Source: Porphyrobacter sp.
GTDB taxonomy: Bacteria; Pseudomonadota; Alphaproteobacteria; Sphingomonadales; Sphingomonadaceae
Direction: 5' to 3'
DNA length: 9,607 nucleotides
Assembly: GCA_014359685.1 (NCBI GenBank)
Contig: JACIYY010000193.1
Span: 1-9,607 of the forward strand
Shown: piece after piece, positions 1 to 6,751 of the stretch
Layout of the letters: each line of letters begins with the position of its first letter
How positions within the stretch are numbered: position 1 is the stretch's first letter
Program-made: the position numbers and the translations under genes
The notes under the pieces: model-generated
What the model was told of the DNA's origin: nothing
What the model saw: the letters and a program-made list of their open reading frames with translations, nothing else
Databases searched by the model: none

Positions 1-53
1 AAAGGGGGGCGGATCCACAGGCCTGCGGCCACCACATCAGCAAAGGGGGGCGG
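1..53 (+). repeat. 12-base direct repeat, second copy is a terminator arm
   Basis: AAAGGGGGGCGG occurs at 1-12 and again at 42-53. The second copy is the left arm of the hairpin at 42-69, so either copy could pair with the single complementary arm at 58-69. The first copy touches the window edge and may extend further left. The repeat is seen directly. Any role for alternative pairing is inference. Confidence 0.7.
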
Positions 54-70
54 GCGACCGCCCCCCTTTT
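42..70 (+). terminator. Rho-independent terminator
   Basis: AAAGGGGGGCGG (42-53) pairs perfectly over 12 bases with 58-69 around a GCGA loop (54-57), and a run of four T (67-70) follows. The left arm starts with three A, so the hairpin could also work weakly for transcripts from the right. It most likely ends the transcript of a gene left of the window and insulates mtgA. No start, stop or RNA gene can be assigned to 1-41. Confidence 0.8.
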
Positions 71-162
71 GTCGTGGGCGGATGTGGTCGTGGGATCCGC
101 ACGCGCCGCTGGCGGCCATCCGCGCCGGCTGGTGCCCGGTGGTTGATCCACCATTCGCCAGG

Positions 163-188
163 GCGCCCGCCTTGCGGGGGCGGGGCGC
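163..188 (+). other. GC-rich hairpin upstream of mtgA
   Basis: Bases 163-171 can pair with 179-188 with one bulged G (182), leaving a 7-base loop. The structure ends 18 bases before the mtgA ATG, in a leader with no recognisable Shine-Dalgarno sequence. It could affect mtgA translation, or simply reflect high GC content. The rest of 71-206 shows only an 8-base direct repeat (GTCGTGGG at 71-78 and 87-94) and a small stem at 138-152. I see no convincing promoter there. Confidence 0.25.
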
Positions 189-206
189 TCGCTCTAACCG
201 TGCGGC

Positions 207-875
207 ATGCTGTGGCTGCTGCGCTTCATCGTCTGGCTGGTGGTGTGGTTCGCCGGCCTCAGCCTGGCGGCGGTGATCGTGTTCCGGTTCGTTCCGGTGC
301 CGGTCACCGCGACCATGCTGATGGACGAGCACGGCTTCACCAAGGACTGGACCCCGCTCAGCCGCATCGACCCCAACATGGTCGCGGCGGTCATCGCGGC
401 CGAGGACGGCAAGTTCTGCACTCATGATGGTTTCGACCGCGAGGCGATCGAGCAGGCGCTGCGGCGCAATATGGAGGGCGGGCGCATCCGCGGCGGCTCG
501 ACGATCAGCCAGCAGACCGCCAAGAACGTGTTCCTGTGGCAGGGCGGCGGCTATTTCCGCAAGGCGCTGGAGGCCTGGTTCACCCTGCTGATCGAGCAGA
601 TCTGGGGCAAGCGGCGGATCATGGAGGTCTATCTCAACGTCGCCGAGACCGGGATCGGCACCTATGGGGTGGAGGCCGGGGCGCAGCGCTATTTCGGTCA
701 TTCGGCTGATACCCTGACCGAGACAGAGGCGGCGCGGATGGCCGCCGTTCTGCCGCTGCCCAAGCAGCGGCCGGTGGTGAACCCCACCGGCTTCACCCGC
801 CGTTACGGCAACACCATCCGCGCGCGGATCGGGGTCGTCCGGCGGGACGGGCTCGATGCCTGCGTGAGCGGATAG
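207..875 (+). CDS. mtgA: Monofunctional peptidoglycan glycosyltransferase MtgA
   Basis: Family GT51 enzyme that polymerises lipid II into glycan strands at the outer face of the inner membrane, without a transpeptidase domain. The 222 residues match the usual MtgA length. Residues 2-27 form one membrane anchor. The catalytic Glu is E66 in AAEDGKF. The second family motif GGSTISQQTAKN spans 96-107, KRRIMEVYLNVAETG spans 135-149, and RYFG spans 161-164. The second catalytic acid is probably E140 in the MEVYLN segment (inference from family alignment). The ATG at 207 places the membrane segment at the very N terminus, as expected, but no clear ribosome binding site precedes it. The stop is 4 bases before the next ATG, so the downstream exporter is probably translated from the same mRNA. 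I see no truncation or odd codon use. Confidence 0.95.
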   Translation: MLWLLRFIVWLVVWFAGLSLAAVIVFRFVPVPVTATMLMDEHGFTKDWTPLSRIDPNMVAAVIAAEDGKFCTHDGFDREAIEQALRRNMEGGRIRGGSTISQQTAKNVFLWQGGGYFRKALEAWFTLLIEQIWGKRRIMEVYLNVAETGIGTYGVEAGAQRYFGHSADTLTETEAARMAAVLPLPKQRPVVNPTGFTRRYGNTIRARIGVVRRDGLDACVSG

Positions 876-879
876 CGCA

Positions 880-1824
880 ATGGGCGCCGGGCACTCGCAC
901 GCGCCTTCGCGCGCTCTCCCCGGCCAGCGCCACCGCAAGGGTCGCGCCTTCGCCATAGGGATCGGACTGAACACCGCCTTCGTGCTGGTGGAGGCGGGCT
1001 TCGGCCTGTGGTCGGGCTCGATGGCGCTGGTCGCCGATGCCGGGCACAACCTGTCCGATGTCGCCAGCCTGGCGATCGCCTGGGGCGCGAGCATCGCCGC
1101 GCGCCGGCCGGCCAACGCGCGCGTCACCTACGGCTACAAGGCCGGCTCGATCCTGGCGGCTCTGGCCAATGCCGGGCTGCTGCTGGTGGCGCTTGGCGCG
1201 ATCCTGTTCGAGACGGTGCGGCGCCTGTTCGACCCGGTGCAGCCCGAAGGCTGGACGATGATCGTCATCGCCGGCATCGGCATTGTTATCAACGCCGCCA
1301 CCGCGCTGCTGTTCGCCGGCGGGCGCAAGCACGACATCAATATCCGCGCCGCCTTCCTGCACATGGCTGCCGACGCGCTGGTCTCCATCGGGGTGGTGGT
1401 GGCAGGGGGGCTGATCCTGGTGACGGGAGCGCTATGGATCGACCCCGTCACCAGCCTGGTGATCGTGGCGGTGATCGGCTGGGGCACCTGGGGCCTGTTG
1501 AAGGACAGTGTGCGGATGGGCCTGCTGGCGGTGCCGGAGGGGATCGACGCGGGCGAAGTGCGCGGATTCCTCGCCGACCTCCCGGGGGTCGCGGCGGTCC
1601 ATCATCTCCACATCTGGCCGATGAGCACCACCGAAACCGCGCTGACCACGCATCTGGAGATGCCGGCCGGGCATCCCGGCGATGCCTTCCTCCACGACGT
1701 GGCGCACGATCTGGAGCATCGTTTCGGTATCGGTCACGCTACCATGCAGGTGGAGACCGGCCGTGAGCCGGATTGCTCGCCCCAGACGACGGCAATCCCG
1801 CCGCTGTCACCCCCGCAGCGGTGA
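880..1824 (+). CDS. Cation diffusion facilitator (CDF) metal exporter, zinc type
   Basis: Inner-membrane metal/proton antiporter of the CzcD/ZitB group that moves Zn(II) or related divalent ions out of the cytoplasm. It has 314 residues, typical for the family. Six hydrophobic segments lie at roughly 23-45, 48-72, 90-112, 125-146, 160-182 and 186-207. A soluble C-terminal domain follows, with HHLHIWPMS at 241-249. The metal site is an HD-HD quartet: H56 and D60 in GHNLSD (segment 2), H161 and D165 in HMAAD (segment 5). Family knowledge links HD-HD to zinc transport. The N terminus has only a minimal HSH motif, and the histidine-rich cytoplasmic loop of some relatives is absent. The ATG lies 4 bases after mtgA, with a weak AGCGGA 7 bases upstream that lies across the mtgA stop. 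The exact metal cannot be read from sequence. Confidence 0.92.
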   Translation: MGAGHSHAPSRALPGQRHRKGRAFAIGIGLNTAFVLVEAGFGLWSGSMALVADAGHNLSDVASLAIAWGASIAARRPANARVTYGYKAGSILAALANAGLLLVALGAILFETVRRLFDPVQPEGWTMIVIAGIGIVINAATALLFAGGRKHDINIRAAFLHMAADALVSIGVVVAGGLILVTGALWIDPVTSLVIVAVIGWGTWGLLKDSVRMGLLAVPEGIDAGEVRGFLADLPGVAAVHHLHIWPMSTTETALTTHLEMPAGHPGDAFLHDVAHDLEHRFGIGHATMQVETGREPDCSPQTTAIPPLSPPQR

Positions 1825-1833
1825 TCGTCACCG
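1819..1833. terminator. Small hairpin across the exporter stop codon
   Basis: CGGTGA (1819-1824, containing the TGA stop) is an inverted repeat of TCACCG (1828-1833) around a 3-base loop. It lies in the 107-base gap between two convergent genes, where terminators are expected, but no T run follows on either strand. Treat it as a weak candidate. Nothing else stands out in 1834-1931. Confidence 0.25.
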
Positions 1834-1931
1834 GCGGGGCGACGGCGGGGGCGGCGTTTCCCCGGCCGGTCCGCCCCGCTGCGGCCCAGTCGACGCCCGG
1901 CTGACGAGGAGTCGCGCGCCAGCGGCGACCC

Positions 1932-3200
1932 TCAGGCCGCCGCTTCCTTCTTGCCGCCCCCGTTGCTGACCACGCGGACCGGTTCCTTGCGGCCTTCGAC
2001 CACGTCCTTGTCCACCACCACCTCGGTCACGTCGTCCATTCCGGGCAGGTCGAACATCGTGTCGAGCAGGATCGCCTCGACGATCGAGCGCAGCCCGCGC
2101 GCGCCGGTCTTGCGCAGGATCGCCTTCTTCGCGATCGCCTCCAGCGCATCCTCGGTGAAGGTCAGTGCCACGTCCTCCAGCTCGAACAGCTTGGCATATT
2201 GCTTGACCAGCGCGTTCTTGGGCTCCTTCAGGATCTGCACCAAAGCCGGCACGTCGAGATCGTGCAGCGTGGCGATCACCGGCAGGCGGCCGACGAATTC
2301 GGGGATCAGCCCGAACTTCAGCAGATCCTCGGGCTCGGTCCGGACCAGCAGCTCGCCGATCTTGCGCTTTTCCGGGTCGGCGATGTGGGCGCCGAAGCCG
2401 ATCGAGCGCTTTTGCAGCCGGTCGCCGATGATCTTGTCCAGCCCCGCGAAGGCCCCGCCGCAGATGAACAGGATGTTGGTCGTGTCGACCTGCAGGAATT
2501 CCTGCTGCGGATGCTTGCGGCCACCCTGCGGCGGCACGCTGGCGGTGGTGCCCTCCATCAGCTTGAGCAGCGCCTGCTGCACGCCTTCGCCCGACACGTC
2601 GCGGGTGATGGAGGGGTTTTCGGCCTTGCGCGTGATCTTGTCGATTTCGTCGATATAGACGATCCCCTGCTGCGCCTTCTCGACATTGTAGTCGGAGGAC
2701 TGGAGCAGCTTGAGGATGATGTTCTCGACATCCTCGCCGACATAGCCGGCTTCGGTCAGGGTGGTCGCGTCGGCCATGGTGAAGGGCACGTCGAAGGTGC
2801 GCGCCAGCGTCTGCGCCAGCAGCGTCTTGCCGCTGCCGGTCGGGCCGATCAGCAGGATGTTCGACTTCGCCAGCTCCACATCGCCGGACTTGCCGCTGTG
2901 CTTGAGGCGCTTGTAATGGTTGTGGACCGCCACGCTCAGCACCCGCTTGGCGCGGTCCTGGCCGATCACGTAATCGTTCAGCGTGTCGCAGATCTCGCGC
3001 GGCGAGGTCACTTCGCCGTCCTTGCGGCCGGCGGAGCCGCCCTTGGCCTCCTCGCGGATGATATCGTTGCACAGCTCCACGCATTCATCGCAGATGAACA
3101 CGGTGGGGCCGGCGATCAGCTTGCGCACCTCGTGCTGCGACTTGCCGCAGAAGCTGCAATACAGGGTGCTCTTTCCGTCGGATCCGCTCAATTTCGTCAT
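1932..3200 (-). CDS. clpX: ATP-dependent Clp protease ATP-binding subunit ClpX
   Basis: AAA+ unfoldase that recognises tagged substrates, unfolds them and threads them into ClpP in the cytoplasm. It has 422 residues, normal for ClpX. The N-terminal zinc domain has C15, C18, C37 and C40. Walker A GPTGSGKT is at 119-126, pore loop GYVG at 152-155, Walker B VYIDEID at 181-187, and the RKH loop at 228-230. The ClpP-binding IGF loop is at 267-269. Sensor 2 is in GARGLRS (366-372). All key elements are intact. The ATG at 3200 has AGGA (3208-3211) 7 bases upstream. The gene lies 207 bases downstream of clpP on the same strand, so it may be co-transcribed, or may have its own promoter (candidate at 3262-3289). 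Long open frames on the opposite strand here are codon-bias shadows. Confidence 0.98.
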   Translation of the reverse strand: MTKLSGSDGKSTLYCSFCGKSQHEVRKLIAGPTVFICDECVELCNDIIREEAKGGSAGRKDGEVTSPREICDTLNDYVIGQDRAKRVLSVAVHNHYKRLKHSGKSGDVELAKSNILLIGPTGSGKTLLAQTLARTFDVPFTMADATTLTEAGYVGEDVENIILKLLQSSDYNVEKAQQGIVYIDEIDKITRKAENPSITRDVSGEGVQQALLKLMEGTTASVPPQGGRKHPQQEFLQVDTTNILFICGGAFAGLDKIIGDRLQKRSIGFGAHIADPEKRKIGELLVRTEPEDLLKFGLIPEFVGRLPVIATLHDLDVPALVQILKEPKNALVKQYAKLFELEDVALTFTEDALEAIAKKAILRKTGARGLRSIVEAILLDTMFDLPGMDDVTEVVVDKDVVEGRKEPVRVVSNGGGKKEAAA

Positions 3201-3261
3201 ACTCTCGTCCTGACCCCTGGCTGTTGCGGGAAGGGCCCGCTGCGGGGGATTGCCGCCCCTG

Positions 3262-3289
3262 ACTCTAGATGCCGGGCGCGGTTTATCAA
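3262..3289 (-). promoter_or_regulatory. Candidate clpX promoter
   Basis: On the - strand, TTGATA (3284-3289) and TAGAGT (3262-3267) are separated by 16 bases, about 60 bases before the clpX ATG. Both hexamers match the sigma-70 consensus at 4 or more of 6 positions. The 207-base clpP-clpX gap is long enough for a separate promoter. No clear intrinsic terminator is visible after clpP. This is a motif match only. Confidence 0.3.
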
Positions 3290-3407
3290 TGCATCCGGGG
3301 CCTTAACCCCTGCTGGCCGGGCGCAGGATGCGTGGATGGCCAGTCTGCTACACTCCGCCGGGTGAGTCCAGCGGCGCTGCGCCGGCGCCCGAGCCGATGC
3401 CGGAGGA

Positions 3408-4100
3408 TCAGACCGGCGCGCCACCCGATCCGCTCTCATGGCCGACCTCCTGGTCGCTCGGCCGGTGGGCGAAGACCTTGTCGACGATGCCGAATTTCAG
3501 CGCCTCGTCGGCTTCGAGGAAGGTGTCGCGGTCCATCGCCCGCTCGATATCGGTCAGCGTCTGGCCGGTATACTGGGCATACAGATCGTTCATCCGCTTG
3601 CGGATGCGCAGGATCTCCTTGGCCTGGATCTCGATGTCGGAGGCCATGCCGCGCGCCCCGCCGCTGGGCTGGTGGACCATGATTCGCGCATTGGGCAGCG
3701 CCACCCGCATCCCCGGCTCGCCCGCGGCCAGCAGGAAGCTGCCCATCGACGCGGCCTGGCCGATGCACACGGTGCGAACCTTGGGCTTGATGTATTGCAT
3801 GGTGTCGTGGATCGCCATCCCGGCCGTCACCACCCCGCCCGGCGAGTTGATATACATGGAAATGTCCTGGCTGTTCTCGCTTTCGAGGAACAGCAGCTGG
3901 GCGACGATCAGGCTGGCCATGTTGTCTTCCACCTGGCCGGTGACGAACACGATCCGTTCGCGCAGCAGGCGGCTGAAAATGTCGAAGCTGCGCTCTCCGC
4001 GGCTGGTGCTTTCCACCACCACGGGCACCAGCGCGCCGGTCACCGGGTCGGTGCCGAATTGTCCCTGGGCGCCGTAGCGGTCGCCGAACACGTCGATCAT
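3408..4100 (-). CDS. clpP: ATP-dependent Clp protease proteolytic subunit ClpP
   Basis: Serine peptidase that assembles as a two-ring 14-mer and degrades proteins fed in by ClpX or ClpA. It has 230 residues, slightly long for the family. The catalytic triad is intact: S118 in QAASMG, H143 in MVHQPSGG, and D192 in MDRDTF. The family segments YINSPGG (83-89) and [14 protein letters not shown] (135-148) are present. The ATG at 4100 has GAAGGA (4106-4111) 5 bases upstream, which supports this start. About 30 residues precede the conserved [10 protein letters not shown] block, more than the roughly 15-20 I recall for alphaproteobacterial ClpP. This probably reflects a longer propeptide. The ESEN-SQ-DI loop is one residue shorter than the usual ESENPxKDI. 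The gene is divergent from the amidase gene. Confidence 0.97.
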   Translation of the reverse strand: MIDVFGDRYGAQGQFGTDPVTGALVPVVVESTSRGERSFDIFSRLLRERIVFVTGQVEDNMASLIVAQLLFLESENSQDISMYINSPGGVVTAGMAIHDTMQYIKPKVRTVCIGQAASMGSFLLAAGEPGMRVALPNARIMVHQPSGGARGMASDIEIQAKEILRIRKRMNDLYAQYTGQTLTDIERAMDRDTFLEADEALKFGIVDKVFAHRPSDQEVGHESGSGGAPV

Positions 4101-4105
4101 GGGGG

Positions 4106-4111
4106 TCCTTC
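4106..4111 (-). promoter_or_regulatory. clpP ribosome binding site
   Basis: GAAGGA on the - strand lies 5 bases before the clpP ATG. It is the best Shine-Dalgarno match in the window and fixes the long N-terminal form of ClpP as the likely primary product. Confidence 0.7.
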
Positions 4112-4128
4112 CGTTACGATCCGGCCGC

Positions 4129-4159
4129 CTATGTCGCGTGTCGGGCGGATATGTTCAAG
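4129..4159 (-). promoter_or_regulatory. Candidate clpP promoter with heat-shock-like -35
   Basis: On the - strand, CTTGAA (4154-4159) is followed after 19 bases by ACATAG (4129-4134), within a GCGACATAG context. CTTGAA is the -35 core known for sigma-32 (RpoH) promoters, and clpP is a classical heat-shock gene in many proteobacteria. The -10 region is a poor match to either sigma-32 or sigma-70. Suggestive only. Confidence 0.3.
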
Positions 4160-4213
4160 GGCACGCGCGCCCGCCGCTTGCCAGCCGCGCCGGCGCGTCG
4201 CACAAGACGGAGC

Positions 4214-5752
4214 ATGATCCGCCTCGTCGCCACGCTCGCCGCTCTCCCGCTCGCCGCCTGCGCCGCAGGGGGTGGCGGCAGCGGGGGGCCGGACCGTGCG
4301 CCAGCGATGGTGGAGCCCGCCGGCGCGTCCCCCGCGGCGGCAGCAGCCGCGCAACTGGCGCGCATCGCCGCCATCGACGATGCCGGGCCGCGCCTCTACG
4401 CCGTGATCGCCACCAACCCGCAGGCGCCGGCTCAGGCGCTCACCGCCGCTGCGGCGGGCCTGCCGCTGGCCGGGCGCACCGTGCTGGTCAAGGACAATAT
4501 CGAGACGCGCGAATGGCCGACCACCGCCGGCAGCCTGGCGCTGGCGGACAACCGCACTGGCCGCGACGCCCCGCTGATCGCCCGGCTGCGCGCGGCAGGG
4601 GGCGTGGTGCTGGGCAAGACCAACCTGTCGGAATGGGCCAATATCCGCTCCTCGCGCTCGTCCAGCGGGTGGAGCGCGGTGGGCGGGCAGACGAAGAATC
4701 CGCACGCGACCGACCGCAATCCGTGCGGATCATCCTCCGGCAGCGGCGCGGCGGTGGCGGCCGGCTTCGCCTGGGCGGCGATCGGGACCGAGACCGACGG
4801 ATCGATCACCTGCCCCGCCAGCGTCAACGGCATCGTCGGCTTCAAGCCGACCGTCGGGCTGGTCAGCCGCACCCATGTGGTGCCGATCAGCCACAGCCAG
4901 GATACCGCCGGCCCGATGGCGCGCAGCGTCGCCGATGCCGCCGCGCTGCTGTCGGCGATCGCCGGCAGCGACCCGGCCGATCCTGCCACCGCCGAGGCCG
5001 ATGCCCGCCGCGTCGACTATGCCGCCGCGCTTGCTGACGCCTCTGTGCAAGGGGTCGGGATCGGAATCCTGCGCCGGCAGGTCGGCGACAACCCGGCGGT
5101 GGCCGCTCTGTTCGAGAGCGCGCTGGCCGACCTGCGGCGCGCCGGCGCGCGGCTGGTGGAGATCGATTACGAGATGCCCGAGGCACTCGGCCGCGACGAA
5201 TTCGCCACCCTGCTGTTCGAATTGCGCGAGGATCTGGCCGCCTATCTCGCTGCCTCGCCCGCCCCGATCCCGGTCCGCACCCTGGCCGAAATCATCGCCT
5301 TCAACCGCGCCCATGCCGGCGAGGAGCTGCGCTGGTTCGGGCAGGACATCTTCGAGCAGGCGGAACAGGCGACCGACCGCGCCGCCTACCAGGCGGCGCG
5401 GGCCAATGCGCTGCGGCTGGCGGGGGACGAGGGGATCGACCGGCTGCTGGCCGCGCATGATGTGCGCTTCCTGATCGCCCCGACCGCCGGCCCGGCCTGG
5501 ACCACCGATCTGGTGAACGGCGACCACTACGATGGCTCTGTCGGCGCGGGCACGCTGGCGGCGGTGGCCGGGACGCCGCATCTCAGCCTGCCGATGGGGG
5601 CAGTCGAGCGGCTGCCGGTGGGGCTTTCGATCCTCGGCCGGCGATGGGACGATGCGGCGGTGCTGCAGGCGGGTGCCGCTTATGAACGGGTGCGCAGCGC
5701 ACCGCTGCCGCAACCCGCTCTGGCGCCATGGGCCGCAGAGGGGCAGAATTGA
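4214..5752 (+). CDS. Amidase signature family enzyme, predicted lipoprotein
   Basis: Hydrolase with the Ser-cisSer-Lys triad of the amidase signature family, which cleaves carboxamide bonds. The substrate cannot be predicted. From the ATG at 4214 it has 512 residues, typical for the family. Residues 1-16 form a short signal with lipobox LAAC (C16), followed by a Gly/Ser/Ala-rich linker to about residue 45, so the enzyme should be lipid-anchored outside the cytoplasm. K93 lies in VLVKDNI, the cis-Ser S173 in CGSSSGSGAA, and the nucleophile S197 in TETDGSITCPAS. An in-frame ATG at 4151 would add 21 Arg-rich residues before the signal. I prefer 4214 because it gives a standard lipoprotein N terminus, though its GGAG is only 1 base from the ATG. 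The gene is divergent from clpP, with marR 72 bases downstream. GatA of the tRNA amidotransferase is unlikely, given the signal peptide and context. Confidence 0.9.
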   Translation: MIRLVATLAALPLAACAAGGGGSGGPDRAPAMVEPAGASPAAAAAAQLARIAAIDDAGPRLYAVIATNPQAPAQALTAAAAGLPLAGRTVLVKDNIETREWPTTAGSLALADNRTGRDAPLIARLRAAGGVVLGKTNLSEWANIRSSRSSSGWSAVGGQTKNPHATDRNPCGSSSGSGAAVAAGFAWAAIGTETDGSITCPASVNGIVGFKPTVGLVSRTHVVPISHSQDTAGPMARSVADAAALLSAIAGSDPADPATAEADARRVDYAAALADASVQGVGIGILRRQVGDNPAVAALFESALADLRRAGARLVEIDYEMPEALGRDEFATLLFELREDLAAYLAASPAPIPVRTLAEIIAFNRAHAGEELRWFGQDIFEQAEQATDRAAYQAARANALRLAGDEGIDRLLAAHDVRFLIAPTAGPAWTTDLVNGDHYDGSVGAGTLAAVAGTPHLSLPMGAVERLPVGLSILGRRWDDAAVLQAGAAYERVRSAPLPQPALAPWAAEGQN

Positions 5753-5787
5753 GCCGCGAACAGCGCATGCCATCGCTGCGCGCCCGC

Positions 5788-5815
5788 TTGCAAAGGGCGA
5801 GTCGTGCTCTAGAAG
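5788..5815 (+). promoter_or_regulatory. Candidate marR promoter
   Basis: TTGCAA (5788-5793) and TAGAAG (5810-5815) are 16 bases apart, the same arrangement as the candidate before clpX. The -10 would lie only 9 bases from the marR ATG, implying an almost leaderless mRNA. Alternatively AGAAG (5811-5815) serves as a ribosome binding site on a transcript read through from the amidase gene. The two readings exclude each other. Confidence 0.22.
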
Positions 5816-5824
5816 ACGGCGCGT

Positions 5825-6304
5825 ATGAGCGACAAGCCGCCTCTGTTTCAGTTCCTGCCCTATCTGCTGTCGATCACCTCCAACATGGTGAGCGGCCGGA
5901 TCGCGCAGGAATATCGCGCCCGTTTCGCGCTCAGCGTCCCGGAATGGCGGGTAATGGCGGTGCTGGGCGACAGCGGATCGCTGACGCAGCGCGAGCTGAC
6001 CGGGCTGACGCTGATGGACAAGGTGGCGGTCAACCGCGCCTGCAAGGTGCTGGAATCCCGCAAGCTGGTGTGGCGCCAGCCTCATGAGCAGGACGGCCGT
6101 TCGCACATGCTGGCGCTGACCGAGACAGGCCGTGTGATGCATGGCGAGATCATGCCGCTGGCGGTGGCGATGGAGCAGCGCCTGTTTAGCGTCCTTAGCA
6201 CAGAGGAGATCGCCCAGTTCCGCGCAATGCTCGAACGGGTGCGCGCGATGGGCGGCGACCTCGACGGCGAAGCGATCGGCGGGGGCAATTTCGGGGTGCG
6301 CTGA
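5825..6304 (+). CDS. MarR family transcriptional regulator
   Basis: Dimeric winged-helix DNA-binding protein of the MarR family, 159 residues, normal length. Helices at about 8-33 and 108-140 form the dimer region. The winged helix spans about 38-105, with the recognition helix near 63-80 (TLMDKVAVNRACKVLE). The wing carries the conserved D-x-R motif at D90-R92 (EQDGRSHMLALTETG). It contains no cysteine suited to an OhrR-type peroxide sensor; its only Cys is C73 in the recognition helix. The ligand and targets are unknown. It follows the amidase gene by 72 bases on the same strand and could regulate it or share its transcript. The frame after its TGA stays open to 6410 with protein-like content, described under the intergenic entry. 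MarR itself ends at a usual length, so I do not call it truncated. Confidence 0.9.
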   Translation: MSDKPPLFQFLPYLLSITSNMVSGRIAQEYRARFALSVPEWRVMAVLGDSGSLTQRELTGLTLMDKVAVNRACKVLESRKLVWRQPHEQDGRSHMLALTETGRVMHGEIMPLAVAMEQRLFSVLSTEEIAQFRAMLERVRAMGGDLDGEAIGGGNFGVR

Positions 6305-6570
6305 GGCGGCTTCGGGCGGGACGCTGCGACTCATCGACGAAAGCAGGCCGATGGATTTGTCACCCTGGACGGTGACGACCCGGCGCTGAGCGGCGCCCTT
6401 GCGGATGAATGAGACGCAGGCCGGCCTTGCGGGTCATGCCGTGCAGGGAACCCTTGACGCCCCGACACCGGCCGTGACGGGCCAGCCGGCCGGCTCACCA
6501 CAGCGGGGGCCGATCGGGGGCGGCGAGGTGGAGCCTTCCGTCGCGCGCCGGGGGGCGCTATCGCCCGGGC
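6305..6570. other. 266-base stretch without a convincing gene
   Basis: No ORF with a plausible start, ribosome binding site and domain content was found on either strand. An inverted repeat GTCACC/GGTGAC (6359-6364 and 6371-6376, 6-base loop) could be a marR transcript end or an operator. Two long GC palindromes lie at 6418-6427 (AGGCCGGCCT) and 6484-6495 (AGCCGGCCGGCT). A 5-base stem at 6553-6566 ends 4 bases before the next ATG. The open + frame at 6399-6866 has a poor start and an unremarkable product, and it overlaps better genes. I found no tRNA, SRP RNA or other known RNA signature by eye. Confidence 0.45.
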
Positions 6571-6747
6571 ATGGACTGGATCTTCTCGCTCGTGACTCTC
6601 GCCGCGCTGGCGCTGGTGCTGGGCGCGCTCGCGCTGTGGCGGCGCGGCGGGGCGCGGCGGCAGGTCTGGCTGATGCTGCTGCTGGCGGCGGTGATGATCG
6701 CCAACCTGCTGGTCTGGGCCGTGCCCCTGCCCGAGAGTGCGGGCTGA
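6571..6747 (+). CDS. Small two-helix membrane protein, function unknown
   Basis: A 58-residue ORF that I do not recognise as a named family. Residues 3-22 (WIFSLVTLAALALVLGALAL) and about 31-51 (QVWLMLLLAAVMIANLLVWA) are two hydrophobic helices. They are joined by a short basic loop, RRGGARR (24-30), which should sit in the cytoplasm and leave both ends outside. The ATG is preceded by a G-rich run and a small hairpin rather than a standard ribosome binding site. Its stop lies 4 bases from the stop of the convergent hydrolase gene. The clean two-helix pattern and consistent G/C third positions suggest a real gene. In GC-rich DNA, however, Leu/Ala/Val-rich short frames can arise by chance. Confidence 0.6.
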   Translation: MDWIFSLVTLAALALVLGALALWRRGGARRQVWLMLLLAAVMIANLLVWAVPLPESAG

Positions 6748-6751
6748 GCGC

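Noticed and set aside
11..41. Possible 3' end of a tRNA (GGCCACCA before the terminator)
   Set aside because: No T-loop consensus (GGTTCRA) lies at the required distance upstream, so the ACCA is probably coincidental.
1828..3365. Long open frames overlapping clpX on both strands (1828-3084 minus, 2199-3365 plus)
   Set aside because: ClpX is unmistakable here with all motifs intact. The alternatives are compositional shadows.
3361..3407. Terminator between clpP and clpX
   Set aside because: Only a 5-base stem with a 3-base loop (3372-3384) and no T run. This is not enough to separate the two genes.
4730..6334. 534-codon open frame on the - strand opposite the amidase and marR genes
   Set aside because: It is antisense to two genes with clear family motifs. 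Its product is rich in Arg, Gln, His and Ala with no domain, as expected from the reverse reading of GC-rich codons.
6418..6530. Possible small SRP RNA or other structured RNA
   Set aside because: Several GC palindromes are present, but the conserved SRP GNRA-type tip and the GGAAGGAAGCAG-like segment are absent.
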